A stretch of DNA of 64,000 nt from Arthrobacter sp. SPG23 (GTDB lineage: Bacteria; Actinomycetota; Actinomycetes; Actinomycetales; Micrococcaceae). Positions 43,312 to 53,156 of the stretch are shown here, in pieces. The notes beneath the pieces are model-generated. The model ran no database searches and was not told the DNA's origin. It saw only the letters and a program-made list of their open reading frames with translations. The stretch is taken from NCBI RefSeq assembly GCF_000876655.1, contig NZ_JYCN01000018.1, positions 248,027 to 312,026 of the forward strand, in the 5' to 3' direction. Position numbers and translations under genes: made by a program. Numbering within the stretch: position 1 is the stretch's first letter; every line of letters begins with the position of its first letter.

Positions 43312-43965
43312 TTACCCCGGAATCTGGATGCGTGCGGCTTCCTGCATCAACGGCGTGGAGATCATCACTGTCGCAGCACCGGGCGCGATGTCGAAAGCGA
43401 CGAATCCTCGCGCCTTGTCACCAGGCAGAACCTCACCGGAGCCTAGCTGGTTGTCCGCGAAAAGACTCAGGTCCGCCTTGCGCCCGTTGGCATCCTTTGC
43501 AGAGAAGTAGAACGGGTTGGAGCTGGTCTTTCCCGACTCCGTTTCCCACAAGACGTCCAGGAGCAGGTAGCTACCGTTCTTGGGTGCACTGGCGAACGCC
43601 GTGGTGGTGACGGCTTCCGGCCGAACGGCCGACACGATCGTGATCCGTGCAACGTTCCCGTTGCCCATTTTCACGCTGAAGGGAACACCGACGGCGGGCG
43701 CTGCCGGAGCGGCCGGCGCCGGCGCTGCGGCCGGTACAGGAGCCGCCGTAGTGGCAGGCGCTGCTGGTGCTGACACCGCAGTGGAGGGCGAGGTCGCCGC
43801 CCCGGTGTCGTTGGTCTGCCTGGATCCACCCGAGCAAGATCCGAGTGCGATGCCGAGCACGAGGACGCCGGCGGGGATGAGGAAGCGCTTCTTCTTGAAG
43901 AACGGCCGCGACTGAGGCGCTGCCATTGGAGCGGGGAAGGGCTGGGAGTAATTCTCGTGGGACAT
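43312..43965 (-). CDS. Membrane-anchored DUF4352-type protein
   Basis: A 217-aa protein with basic cytoplasmic start (FFKKKRFLI), one helix/lipobox-like segment (IPAGVLVLGIALGSCSGGS), an Ala/Pro/Thr linker and a C-terminal immunoglobulin-like domain (VARITIVSAVRPEAVTTTAF, GSYLLLDVLWETESGKTSSN, FSAKDANGRKADLSLFADNQ, PGDKARGFVAFDIAPG) typical of DUF4352. Probable surface protein. ATG 43965 follows AAAGG. It is in an operon with the gene at 44012. Confidence 0.78.
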   Translation of the reverse strand: MSHENYSQPFPAPMAAPQSRPFFKKKRFLIPAGVLVLGIALGSCSGGSRQTNDTGAATSPSTAVSAPAAPATTAAPVPAAAPAPAAPAAPAVGVPFSVKMGNGNVARITIVSAVRPEAVTTTAFASAPKNGSYLLLDVLWETESGKTSSNPFYFSAKDANGRKADLSLFADNQLGSGEVLPGDKARGFVAFDIAPGAATVMISTPLMQEAARIQIPG

Positions 43966-44011
43966 GTGGTGCCTTTCTACAGGTGAATGAATGGTGTGAG
44001 TGCGAGGGTTG

Positions 44012-44692
44012 TTACTGCTTTTCCCACTTGCCGCACCGGGTGGACTTGAAGTCCTGTCCGCCGGACAGTGCCACGGTGGGCCGCCCACCGCCGGGGAGGT
44101 CGTTTTCGATGATGTTGCTGCCGTTGCTTCCGGTCGCGTAGATGCCCCAGTAGCAGGAGGATCCGACGTCGGCTGCCGCCCGGTAGGTCCCGGCCTCGAT
44201 GTCCTTGCCGACCGTCCAGGTGCCGTCGCCGATGGTGTTGGCAGCCTTCGTCTTCTCGGCGCCGGTGACGGCCTCTTCGCGCACCTTGACGGCGGCTTCG
44301 GCCGTCTTGACGGCCGCATCGGCCTTCCCGACCTCAGTCTCCCGGGCGGTGACCTTGGCTTCGCGGGCCGCCATGCCGTTCTGCAACGTGTCGTACTTCG
44401 ACTTCATCGACTCGTAGCTGGACTTCGCTGAGTCGCGCTCCGACTCTATGGACGCCTTCTCCCCCGCTAGCGACGCATAGGCGTCGCTGGACTTCGGGTC
44501 CGGCAAGGTGGTGCCGACGGCGGTCGCGCCGGCCAGCAGGGCCAGGACTGCGACTGCGGTGAAGATCCGCTTTTTCCGTCCGGGCTTGACCCTAGCCGTT
44601 GGGGGCTCTGCCCCGTCCGAGGGGGGCTTTGCTTCGTTCATGACGTCTTTGATGTGCGCTGCCGGTGCCGGCTCGGTCTCGAAGTTGGACAT
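44012..44692 (-). CDS. Single-pass membrane protein with external coiled coil
   Basis: A 226-aa protein: cytoplasmic tail, membrane helix (RIFTAVAVLALLAGATAVG), a coiled coil (EKASIESERDSAKSSYESMK and two AAVKTAEAAVKV-like heptads) and a C-terminal beta domain with TIGDGTWTVGKDIEAGTYRA, YWGIYATGSNGSN and a Cys pair (SSCYW...STRCGKW). The GTWxVGxDIxxGTYR pattern recurs in actinobacterial surface proteins. Function unknown; it lies upstream of the DUF4352-like gene, 46 bases apart. Confidence 0.75.
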   Translation of the reverse strand: MSNFETEPAPAAHIKDVMNEAKPPSDGAEPPTARVKPGRKKRIFTAVAVLALLAGATAVGTTLPDPKSSDAYASLAGEKASIESERDSAKSSYESMKSKYDTLQNGMAAREAKVTARETEVGKADAAVKTAEAAVKVREEAVTGAEKTKAANTIGDGTWTVGKDIEAGTYRAAADVGSSCYWGIYATGSNGSNIIENDLPGGGRPTVALSGGQDFKSTRCGKWEKQ

Positions 44693-44847
44693 GATCTCTT
44701 CCTCTGTTCACGGATGGCTGCTGAGCGGCGGCGGGATACCGATCCCCCAATGCGTGGTTCCCCGCCGCCGCCGTCGCAGCTCGGAGGATTTCTTCGTAGC
44801 TGCAGAACGAAGCTATTGCGGCTCGGCTCAGCAATGGCCAGTGAACA

Positions 44848-44867
44848 CTGATAACCCCGATTATCAG
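44848..44867. promoter_or_regulatory. Perfect inverted repeat between divergent operons
   Basis: CTGATAACCCCGATTATCAG: 7-base arms CTGATAA/TTATCAG separated by 6 bases. It sits 64 bases before the restriction operon start and 156 bases from the divergent membrane-protein operon. An operator for the restriction operon is plausible, possibly bound by the HTH protein encoded next to it. TAGGCT near 44894 may be the -10 box. Confidence 0.55.
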
Positions 44868-44930
44868 TACCTCCCCGGAAGTGTCACCCCACAACGCTAG
44901 GCTGAGGGTCGACGTCCTAAGGAGGCGCAA

Positions 44931-46991
44931 GTGAACGAAGCAGAAGCCCTGCGCATGACCCTCTCGGACGTTGCCGCCCTCGCTCAGGTCCAGCGTCCGG
45001 TCGTTTCCATGTGGCGCAGACGCAGCGCCGCGTCTGCTCGCCCGTTTCCGGAGCCTGTTGGGCTCGACGGCGGGCGGGAACTCTTCGAGGCCGACCGCAT
45101 CGCCGCCTGGCTGGCCGCGACCGGGCGCGGCAACAATCCGGAGGCCGTGAACGACGTCGCCGCTTTCGCCCGGATGCCCGGCAGCACTGCCGGCGGCGCC
45201 TCGGGAAACACCTTCGACGCTCTCACTGCCCTGCTAACGCTCAAGGCTGTGACTGGCAATTCGGTGGGGCAGCTCAGCCCGGATGAACTGCTGGACGTTG
45301 CGGAGGAGTGCGATCCCGATGACACGTTCCTGTATTCGGAGCTAGAGGCCCAGAGCACGTCGCTTGCCTCTACGGCAAATTTCGCTGACCGGCTGGTGGA
45401 CAGTGCCTACAACGCGGCCGCCGCCTTCGAGCAGTTGCTGGCCGCACGGTTCCGGGCGGGGCTGCGGGAGCACTCGGATACCGCCCTCACCGAATCCGCC
45501 GTGGGGCTGGTTGCCGCTGCGGCCGTCGAACTAGCCGCGACATTCGGCGGAAACCTCGTGTTTGCCGACTCCACCCGCGGCGGCAGCGACCTCCTGATGG
45601 GCGTCGCGCACGCTGCCGGCGAGAGTGCCCCCGTCACGTTTCTGACAGCGGACGACGACGGCGGCGGTGCGGGCCGCCTGGTGCGTCGCCGCCTGCGCGT
45701 GCACGGTGTGGACGGCGGACAGATCCGTGTCGATGCAAGTGGCGAGTTCGCCGTCCATGGACCTGTAGTCCACGTGGCGCAGTACCCGTCCCCTGGCCAA
45801 CCGGGCATGGACGCAGTTCAGGTTCTCTCGGCGGTGGAACACCTTGTCCTGCAGATGGACGATCAGCAGCGGGCTGTCGTCATCGCCCCGGCCCGCGTTC
45901 TTTGTGATGTGCCGCTGGCCGCCGGGGCCGCCGGCCTCCGGTCCGGACTTCTGCGCACCGGCCGGGTGCGTGCCATCGTGCGGCTGCCGCAGGGATTGCT
46001 GCGTTCCAAGCCACGCGAAGCCCAGGCGCTGTGGGTGCTGGGGCCGTCGTTCGCTGAGGTACCCATTGCGGAGCGATGGACCATGGTGGCGGATCTCAGC
46101 TCCCGCGTCCTCGCTGAAGACGTCAGCCAGGACCTCATCAGCGACATCGTCGCGTCGATGGGTGACCGCGCCACCATTCGTGCTCACTCCTTCCGCTTCG
46201 CCCGGCTGGTACAAACCAGACTCCTGCTGGCCAACCGAAAGTCCTTGGCGACAGCGCCATCCCATGGCTCGGCTCAGAGTCCCTCCGGCGCCGAGGCAGC
46301 CCTTCGGGTGGAGGAACTCGAGCGCATGCTGCAGACGACACGGCCCGAGCAATCCGGTGAGGTGGCTGTGCTCCCAAGGGATCCAAATGCGAAGGCGCGA
46401 CCCGTCTCCGTCCAGGACCTCATCATCTCCGGCAACCTCAAATACATCAAAGGGAACCGACTCGAGGATGCGGACTTGACGCCACGCGGTGGTACGCGAG
46501 TCCTGGGGCCGGCCGAGCTGCTCAACCCGCACACCGCCCCGCACCGCCACCTCAGCCTCATGGACTTCGCCGCCAGCAATCCTTCCGGCCGCCTCACCGA
46601 GCCCGGCGACGTCGTCTTTTGCACCAGCCCAAGGCCCGCCGCCCTTGTAGATCGAGAAGGTGGCTCCGCCGTCGTCTTCCCAGCCCGTGTGCTGCGGATC
46701 GATGCCGGTGACCCCGGCGGACTTCTGCCCGACGTCGTCGCCACGGACATCAACGTCCTCCCCGCGGCGGACAAGTCCTGGCGCCAGTGGCGCCTGCGCC
46801 GCGTCCCCGAGGCCCAACGGACCCAGCTCGCCGCGTCGCTTGCCCGGCTGCAACACGGGCAGAATCTGGCGCGCGAACGCCTCAAACGGCTTGAAGAACT
46901 CGCTACCCTGATTACGGACGGCGTAGCGGGCGGAAGCCTCACCCTGACAGACCCTATGACCCACGCCGGACCAGAAGAAGGAACTGCATAA
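44931..46991 (+). CDS. HTH - degenerate HsdM-like - HsdS-like protein leading a type I RM operon
   Basis: A 686-aa protein. Residues about 8-60 form a helix-turn-helix (MTLSDVAALAQVQRPVVSMWRRR). Residues 130-430 follow the fold order of HsdM methylases: a helical lead, GNLVFADSTRGGSDLLMGVA at the SAM-binding motif I place, and VVIAPARVLCDVPLAAGAAGLRSG with VRAIVRLPQGLLRSK as in the HsdM distal half. The catalytic NPPF is absent (AQYPSPGQPG stands there), so it cannot be an active N6-methylase. Residues 480-686 resemble an HsdS half-subunit with terminal coiled coil. GTG 44931 has AAGGAGG upstream; its TAA overlaps the hsdM ATG. Confidence 0.7.
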   Translation: MNEAEALRMTLSDVAALAQVQRPVVSMWRRRSAASARPFPEPVGLDGGRELFEADRIAAWLAATGRGNNPEAVNDVAAFARMPGSTAGGASGNTFDALTALLTLKAVTGNSVGQLSPDELLDVAEECDPDDTFLYSELEAQSTSLASTANFADRLVDSAYNAAAAFEQLLAARFRAGLREHSDTALTESAVGLVAAAAVELAATFGGNLVFADSTRGGSDLLMGVAHAAGESAPVTFLTADDDGGGAGRLVRRRLRVHGVDGGQIRVDASGEFAVHGPVVHVAQYPSPGQPGMDAVQVLSAVEHLVLQMDDQQRAVVIAPARVLCDVPLAAGAAGLRSGLLRTGRVRAIVRLPQGLLRSKPREAQALWVLGPSFAEVPIAERWTMVADLSSRVLAEDVSQDLISDIVASMGDRATIRAHSFRFARLVQTRLLLANRKSLATAPSHGSAQSPSGAEAALRVEELERMLQTTRPEQSGEVAVLPRDPNAKARPVSVQDLIISGNLKYIKGNRLEDADLTPRGGTRVLGPAELLNPHTAPHRHLSLMDFAASNPSGRLTEPGDVVFCTSPRPAALVDREGGSAVVFPARVLRIDAGDPGGLLPDVVATDINVLPAADKSWRQWRLRRVPEAQRTQLAASLARLQHGQNLARERLKRLEELATLITDGVAGGSLTLTDPMTHAGPEEGTA

Positions 46992-48619
46992 TGCCCCCGA
47001 AACTGAAGGTGGACCTCGCCCCGTCCACCATGAAGGAACTCAAGGACACGCTCTGGAAGGCGGCGGACAAGCTCCGCGGCTCGATGGATGCCTCGCAGTA
47101 CAAGGATGTGATCCTGGGGCTGGTGTTCCTGAAGTACGTGTCGGACGCGTTCGAGGAGCGGCGGGAGCAAATCCAGGCCGAGCTGGAAGCGGACGGGCTG
47201 AATGAGGAGCAGATCGCCCAGCTGATCGACGACGTTGACGAGTACACCGGCCGCGGCGTGTTCTGGGTATCGCCCCGCGCACGCTGGACCTACCTGGCGG
47301 AGAACGCCAAGGGCCTGGATGCGGTGGACGGCGCGGCCCCCAAGTCGATCGGGCTGCTGATGGATGAGGCGATGGAGCTCATCATGACCGACAACAAGTC
47401 CCTGGCCGCCACGCTCCCCAAGATCTACAACCGCGACAACGTGGACCAGCGCCGCCTCGGCGAGCTGCTGGACCTGTTCAACTCCGCCCGCTTTACCGGC
47501 CAGGGCGCAAGCAAAGCGCGCGACCTGCTGGGCGAGGTGTACGAATACTTCCTGGAGAAGTTCGCCAAGGCCGAGGGCAAGCGCGGCGGAGAGTTCTACA
47601 CCCCGGCCGGCGTGGTCCGGGTGCTCGTGGAAGTGCTCGAGCCGCACCGCGGGCGGGTCTACGACCCCTGCTGCGGTTCCGGCGGCATGTTCGTCCAGGC
47701 CGAGAAGTTCCTGGCCGCGCACCACCTGGAGGGCTCCGACATCTCCGTCTATGGGCAGGAGCTCAACGAGCGAACCTGGCGGATGGCGAAGATGAACCTC
47801 GCCATCCACGGCCTGAACGCCAACCTCGCCTCGCGCTGGGGCGACACGTTCGCCCGCGACCAGCACCCGGAGCTGACCGGCAACAACGGCGCCGACTTCA
47901 TCATGGCCAACCCGCCCTTCAACATCAAGGACTGGGCCCGCTCAGAGTCGGACCCGCGCTGGAAATACGGCGTGCCGCCGACCGGCAACGCGAACTACGC
48001 CTGGATCCAGCACATCATCTCCAAGCTGGCGCCCGGCGGCAGCGCCGGCGTGGTTATGGCCAACGGCTCCATGTCCTCCAACTCGGGCGGCGAGGGCGAG
48101 ATCCGCGCCCAGCTGGTGGAGGCCGACTTGGTCTCCTGCATGGTTGCCCTGCCAACCCAGCTGTTCCGCAGCACGGGTATCCCGGTCTGCACCTGGTTTT
48201 TCGCGAAGGACAAGGCCGCCGGCCCGCGCGGCTCGGTGGACAGGACGGGGCAGGTGCTGTTCATCGACGCCCGGAACCTGGGCTACATGGTGGACCGCGC
48301 CGAGCGCGCGCTGTCCGACGAGGACATCGCCAAGATCGCCAATACGTACCATGCCTGGCGGGGCACAGCTTCGGCTGTTGAGGCAGGGCTGACGTACGAC
48401 GACGAGGCCGGCTTCTGCTATTCGGCGAGTCTTGCAGAGGTCAAGGCAGCGGGTTACGCGCTGACGCCTGGGCGCTATGTCGGAGCGGCGGATGTCGAGG
48501 ACGACGGCGAACCGATCGAGGAGAAGATCGCCAGGTTGTCGAAGGAGCTGTTTGAGCAGTTCGAGGAGTCGGAGCGACTGGCAGCTGTTGTGCGCGAGCA
48601 GTTGGGGAGGGTTCTGTGA
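46991..48619 (+). CDS. hsdM: Type I restriction-modification methylase subunit M
   Basis: Adenine-N6 methyltransferase of the type I complex. The 542-aa protein has the N-terminal helical domain (LKDTLWKAADKLRGSMDASQYKDVILGLVFLKYVSD), SAM motif I YDPCCGSGGMFVQ, YGQELNERTWRMAKMNLAIHG and the catalytic MANPPFNIKDW. All key residues are intact. Its ATG overlaps the TAA of the preceding gene by one base and its stop overlaps the hsdS start by 4 bases. Confidence 0.96.
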   Translation: MPPKLKVDLAPSTMKELKDTLWKAADKLRGSMDASQYKDVILGLVFLKYVSDAFEERREQIQAELEADGLNEEQIAQLIDDVDEYTGRGVFWVSPRARWTYLAENAKGLDAVDGAAPKSIGLLMDEAMELIMTDNKSLAATLPKIYNRDNVDQRRLGELLDLFNSARFTGQGASKARDLLGEVYEYFLEKFAKAEGKRGGEFYTPAGVVRVLVEVLEPHRGRVYDPCCGSGGMFVQAEKFLAAHHLEGSDISVYGQELNERTWRMAKMNLAIHGLNANLASRWGDTFARDQHPELTGNNGADFIMANPPFNIKDWARSESDPRWKYGVPPTGNANYAWIQHIISKLAPGGSAGVVMANGSMSSNSGGEGEIRAQLVEADLVSCMVALPTQLFRSTGIPVCTWFFAKDKAAGPRGSVDRTGQVLFIDARNLGYMVDRAERALSDEDIAKIANTYHAWRGTASAVEAGLTYDDEAGFCYSASLAEVKAAGYALTPGRYVGAADVEDDGEPIEEKIARLSKELFEQFEESERLAAVVREQLGRVL

Positions 48620-49803
48620 TTCAGACTCTCCAAGAGATTTGCTCGCACGTAGTCGACTGCAAGAACAGGACAGCGCCTGAAGACCCGACCGGCGAGTACT
48701 TCGCTGTGGGCACGCCCGCTATGCGCGGCAACGTGATCAACTACGCGGAAGCCCGTCGGATTAGTGAGGCCACGTTCGCCGAATGGACCGCACGGTTGCT
48801 TCCAAGAGAAGGAGACATACTTTTTGCCCGTGAAGCGCCAGTAGGTCCGGTCGTTTCCATACCTGCCGGCGGGAACGTGGCTGCCGGTCAACGGACAATG
48901 CTGTTGAGGACGGACCCGGAGAAGGCCGATTCGGACTTCTTGCGCTTCTATCTCAGTGCACCAATAACACAGGCACGCATTCTCGCTTTAGCGCACGGCT
49001 CGACCACGCCGCACCTGCGGGTCGCTGACGTACGATCTTTCCCTGTCGATCTGCCGCCGCTCGACGAGCAAAAGGCCATTGCAGAGATTCTGAGGCCTCT
49101 CGATGATAGAATCGCCGCCAACGCCAAGCTTGCGCAGACGTCGGCCCTTTTGGCGCAGACCCTATTTGCAGGTTCAATGCGCGCCGCTGACCATGACGTC
49201 GCGCTTTGCGAAGTCACCGAGCTCCTTAGTCGAGGCGTTGCACCAAAATACTCGGACGCTGAGGACTCGGTCGTGGTCCTCAATCAAAAGTGCATACGCG
49301 ACCAGCGCGTCAATTTGGATCCGGCTCGGCGAACACTCATATCGAAGGTCCGTGAAGACAAGATGCTGAGGATGGACGACGTCCTTGTGAACTCCACGGG
49401 CCAGGGAACCCTTGGCCGGGTAGCACGTTGGACCAACAGCGGCAGCGTTACCGTGGATTCACACATAACTATAGTCCGGTTCGATGAAGAAAAAGTTGAT
49501 CCGGTTTGCGCGGGAATGGCTCTCCTGGCTTTGCAGAAAACCATCGAAGAGATGGGCGAAGGAAGCACCGGGCAGACCGAGCTATCACGAACTGAACTTG
49601 GCAAGCTTCGTATGAGGCTCCCCGAGAGGAGCCTGCAGTCTGAACTCGGGCACAGAATCAAGGCGATGTCGGAGATGGAGAGCTCGCGCCTGAGCGAAAA
49701 TCAGACCCTCGCCGCGACCCGCGACACGCTCCTCCCTCAGCTGATGTCCGGCAAACTCCGGGTTAAGGACGCGGAGAAGGTCCTGGAGAATGCCGGGGTG
49801 TAA
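48616..49803 (+). CDS. hsdS: Type I restriction-modification specificity subunit S
   Basis: DNA-recognition subunit. The 395-aa protein has two target-recognition domains separated by a conserved helix: TRD1 ends in LPPLDEQKAIAEILRPLDDRIAANAKLAQT, TRD2 ends in a second helix (LGHRIKAMSEMESSRLSENQTLAATRDTLLPQLMSGKLRV). The first half is diverged (GTPAMRGNVINYAEARRISE, GDILFAREAPVG) but follows the TRD pattern. Starts at GTG 48616, overlapping hsdM. Visibly lower GC than hsdM, common for recombining TRDs. Confidence 0.92.
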   Translation: MIQTLQEICSHVVDCKNRTAPEDPTGEYFAVGTPAMRGNVINYAEARRISEATFAEWTARLLPREGDILFAREAPVGPVVSIPAGGNVAAGQRTMLLRTDPEKADSDFLRFYLSAPITQARILALAHGSTTPHLRVADVRSFPVDLPPLDEQKAIAEILRPLDDRIAANAKLAQTSALLAQTLFAGSMRAADHDVALCEVTELLSRGVAPKYSDAEDSVVVLNQKCIRDQRVNLDPARRTLISKVREDKMLRMDDVLVNSTGQGTLGRVARWTNSGSVTVDSHITIVRFDEEKVDPVCAGMALLALQKTIEEMGEGSTGQTELSRTELGKLRMRLPERSLQSELGHRIKAMSEMESSRLSENQTLAATRDTLLPQLMSGKLRVKDAEKVLENAGV

Positions 49804-49891
49804 ACGCCCAGCGCGGTTGTAGTGGGCAGCCGGGGTAGCCGCCCGAAGCCTGAGTATGCTGAACAACAAAGTCGATTTTGGGGGAATCACC

Positions 49892-52800
49892 GTGACAGCA
49901 CCAGCAGTAGCCTTTTCCGAAGCCGACTGGGAGGGCGCCGCTAAGGAGCGACTCGGCGAGTTGGACTGGAAGCCACTCGAAGGCCAGGCAATTGCGCCCG
50001 GCACCGGCGAACGCGAGTCCTGGTCCGAGCTGCTCCTCCGGCCCCGCCTGCTTGCCGCCCTCCAGCGACTCAACCCGGCAGTCCCCGCGCAGTACCTGCA
50101 GCAGGCCTTGGCGGAAATCGCATCACCCGAGTCGAACGACGCAATGGCCGAGAACCACCGCATCCACAACTGCCTCGTCGACGGCTACCGGCTGACCTAC
50201 ATCGACTCGGACGGCGACGAAGCCAACCCGACCATCCGGCTGCTCAGCCAGGCACCGGACCAGAACGACTGGCTCGCCGTCAGCCAGGTCACCCTGGTGC
50301 AGGGCGACTACAAACGGCGCTTCGACGTCGTGCTCTACTGCAACGGCATGCCCGTCAGCATCATCGAACTCAAGAAGGCCGGCAGCGCCCACGCCGACCT
50401 CCCCGGCGCGCACGCCCAGCTGCAGACCTACCTCCGCGAATTCCCCATGGCGTTCCGCTTCTGCGTCTTCACGCTCGCCACCGACGGAATCCAGGCCAAG
50501 TACGGAACGCCGTTCACCCCCTTCAACCACTTCTCACCTTGGAACGTTGACGACGACGGCGTCCCCGTCCCCCAGGGCTACATGGTCGACGGCGATGCCG
50601 TCACCGCCCTGGACACGGCGTTGGACGGCCTCTACAACCAGGAGCGCTTCCTGCAGCTCGTTCGGAACTTCACCGCGTTCGATCAGGGCTCGGGCGGGTT
50701 GGCCAAGCGTATCGCCAAGCCCCACCAGTACTATGCCGTCACCAAGGCGGTTGCCAGCACAATCCAAGCGGTGGAGAGCAACGGCAAGGCCGGGGTTGTG
50801 TGGCACACCCAGGGGTCGGGCAAATCCATGGAGATGGAGCTGTACGCCAACATGGTGGCGCGTGCGCCCAAGCTGAAGAACCCCACCGTCGTGGTCATCA
50901 CCGACCGGAACGAGCTCGACGGCCAATTGTTCGAGAGCTTCGACCGGAGCCTGCTCCTCGCCGAGCAACCCAAGCAGATCAGGAAACGCTCCGAGTTGCG
51001 GGACGAGCTGAGCAACAGGACCACCGGCGGCATCTACTTCACCACCCTGCAGAAATTTGGCCGCAGCAAGTCGGAGAAGGATGCCGGCGCCGACCACCCG
51101 CTGCTGTCCGACCGCCGCAACATCATCGTGGTGGTGGACGAAGCACACCGTTCTCACTACGACGATCTGGACGGCTACGCCCGCCACCTCCGCGACGCCC
51201 TCCCCCATGCCACTCTGATCGCCTTCACGGGTACGCCCATCTCCTTCGACGACCGGAACACGCAAGAGGTCTTCGGCGACTACATCGACATCTATGACCT
51301 GTCCCGGGCCGTGGAAGACGGCGCCACCGTGCCGGTGTACTTTGAGCCGCGGCTGATCAAGGTGGGACTTTCCGAAGGAGTCACGGAAGAGGACCTGGAC
51401 AAGTCCGCCGATGAACTGACACTGGGGCTCGACGATACGGAACGTGCGCGCATCGAGGCGAGTGTCGCCGTCGTCAACGCCGTCTACGGCGCGCCGCAGC
51501 GGATCGCCGCCCTCGCCGAGGACCTGGTGGCGCACTGGGAAAACCGGCGCGAGCGGATGGGCAAGTTCATCGAGGCGCCGGGCAAGGCAATGATCGTGGG
51601 CGGGACGCGGGAGATCTGCGCGAAGCTGTACGCGGCGATTGTGGAGCTGCGCCCGAACTGGCATTCGGACGACCTGTCCAAGGGCAGGATCAAGGTGGTG
51701 TACTCCGGCGACGCGACCGACGTACCGCCGGTGTCCGACCATGTGCGTCGGGATTCGCTGAATGCCCAGGTGAAGGAGCGGCTCAAGAACGTCGACGACG
51801 AGCTGGAGCTCGTGATCGTCAAGGACATGATGCTCACCGGCTACGACTCTCCCCCGCTGCATACCCTGTACCTGGACCGACCGCTCAAAGGCGCGCTGCT
51901 GATGCAGACCCTTGCCCGGGTCAACCGCACGTTCCGCGGTAAAGAGGACGGGCTGTTGGTGGCGTACGCGCCGCTGGCCGAGAACCTGTCCAAGGCGCTG
52001 AGTGAGTACACGCAGTCTGACCAGGCGAACAAGCCGGTGGGCAAGAACATCGAGGAAGCTGTGGGTCTGACGGTTTCCCTGGTGGAGACTTTGCGTTCTC
52101 TGCTGGCCGGCCACGACTGGAAATCCGTCCTGATGAAGGGTGGGCCCAAGGCCTTCCTGAACGCCGTAACCGGAGCTGTTAGTTACCTTCGGGATCCTGC
52201 TACGCCCGGAAATCAGCCCTCCGATGGTGAAGAGTCACTCGCCGCGAAGTACCGCAAGTTCTCCGGCCAGCTGTCCCGTGCATGGGCGTTGTGCTCCGGC
52301 TCGGACACTCTGGCCGAGCTGCGTCCCGAGATCCAGGTGTACGAGGAAATCCGGGTCTGGATGGCGAAGTACGACGCCGCGGACCGGCAGGCCAGCGGCG
52401 AACCAGTGCCGGAGGAGATCCAGCGGCTCCTGGGGAACCTGATTGCTTCCGCCACGTCCTCCGGTGAAGTGCTCGACATTTACGAGGCCGCCGGTATGCC
52501 CAAGCCGTCGCTGGATGACCTGACGCCCGAGTTCATCGCCAAGACGCAGCAGGCACGGAACCCACAGCTGGCCATTGAGGCACTGAGGAAACTGATTGCC
52601 GATGAGTCTGCGTCTTCCACGCGGAACAACGTGATCCGGCAACGGGCGTTCTCGGAACGGATCACCGAGCTGATGAAGAAGTACACGAACCAGCAGCTGA
52701 CGTCAGCCGAGGTGATCGCCGAGCTGGTGGAGCTGGCGCGGGAAGTCGCCGCAGAGGGGAAACGTGGTGAGCAGTTCACGCCCCCGCTGAACTCGGACGA

Positions 52801-53080
52801 ACTCGCGTTCTACGACGCGGTGGCCCAGAACGAGTCGGCCGTAGAGGTCCAAGGCGAAGGCGTTCTGGCCGACATCGCCCGTGAACTGGTAGCTGTCATG
52901 CGTCGCGACGTCCGCACTGACTGGACCGTGCGCGACGATGTTCGCGCGAAATTGCGCTCCTCCATCAAGCGGCTTCTGGTGCGATTCGGATACCCGCCGG
53001 ACAAGCAGCCCGAGGCCATCAAGCTGGTTATGGAGCAGATGGAGTCAATGGCGCCGCGGTTCGCGGAAGCACGGCGATGA
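49892..53080 (+). CDS. hsdR: Type I restriction endonuclease subunit R
   Basis: Motor-nuclease of the type I complex. The 1062-aa protein has the N-terminal nuclease motif (RFDVVLYCNGMPVSIIELKKAG: Asp...ExK), helicase motif I TQGSGKSMEMELYA, VVVITDRNELDGQLF, DEAH in VVDEAHRSHYDDLDG, motif III IAFTGTPISF, and later motifs around KDMMLTGYDSPPLHTLYLD and QTLARVNRTF. The C-terminal helical domain is complete. GTG 49892 has GGGGGAA 6 bases upstream; ATG 49856 in frame is an alternative with a weaker site. It is 88 bases after hsdS. Confidence 0.95.
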   Translation: MTAPAVAFSEADWEGAAKERLGELDWKPLEGQAIAPGTGERESWSELLLRPRLLAALQRLNPAVPAQYLQQALAEIASPESNDAMAENHRIHNCLVDGYRLTYIDSDGDEANPTIRLLSQAPDQNDWLAVSQVTLVQGDYKRRFDVVLYCNGMPVSIIELKKAGSAHADLPGAHAQLQTYLREFPMAFRFCVFTLATDGIQAKYGTPFTPFNHFSPWNVDDDGVPVPQGYMVDGDAVTALDTALDGLYNQERFLQLVRNFTAFDQGSGGLAKRIAKPHQYYAVTKAVASTIQAVESNGKAGVVWHTQGSGKSMEMELYANMVARAPKLKNPTVVVITDRNELDGQLFESFDRSLLLAEQPKQIRKRSELRDELSNRTTGGIYFTTLQKFGRSKSEKDAGADHPLLSDRRNIIVVVDEAHRSHYDDLDGYARHLRDALPHATLIAFTGTPISFDDRNTQEVFGDYIDIYDLSRAVEDGATVPVYFEPRLIKVGLSEGVTEEDLDKSADELTLGLDDTERARIEASVAVVNAVYGAPQRIAALAEDLVAHWENRRERMGKFIEAPGKAMIVGGTREICAKLYAAIVELRPNWHSDDLSKGRIKVVYSGDATDVPPVSDHVRRDSLNAQVKERLKNVDDELELVIVKDMMLTGYDSPPLHTLYLDRPLKGALLMQTLARVNRTFRGKEDGLLVAYAPLAENLSKALSEYTQSDQANKPVGKNIEEAVGLTVSLVETLRSLLAGHDWKSVLMKGGPKAFLNAVTGAVSYLRDPATPGNQPSDGEESLAAKYRKFSGQLSRAWALCSGSDTLAELRPEIQVYEEIRVWMAKYDAADRQASGEPVPEEIQRLLGNLIASATSSGEVLDIYEAAGMPKPSLDDLTPEFIAKTQQARNPQLAIEALRKLIADESASSTRNNVIRQRAFSERITELMKKYTNQQLTSAEVIAELVELAREVAAEGKRGEQFTPPLNSDELAFYDAVAQNESAVEVQGEGVLADIARELVAVMRRDVRTDWTVRDDVRAKLRSSIKRLLVRFGYPPDKQPEAIKLVMEQMESMAPRFAEARR

Positions 53081-53156
53081 ATCCAGCCATGACTTACTTA
53101 TCCCGTATGCAATGCGCAATCCGCGACGTGATCGTCGCTCGCAGGAGGAAGAACAT

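Noticed and set aside
50534..52114. 526-aa minus-strand frame inside hsdR
   Set aside because: Shadow of the helicase gene; no ribosome site and no recognisable motif.
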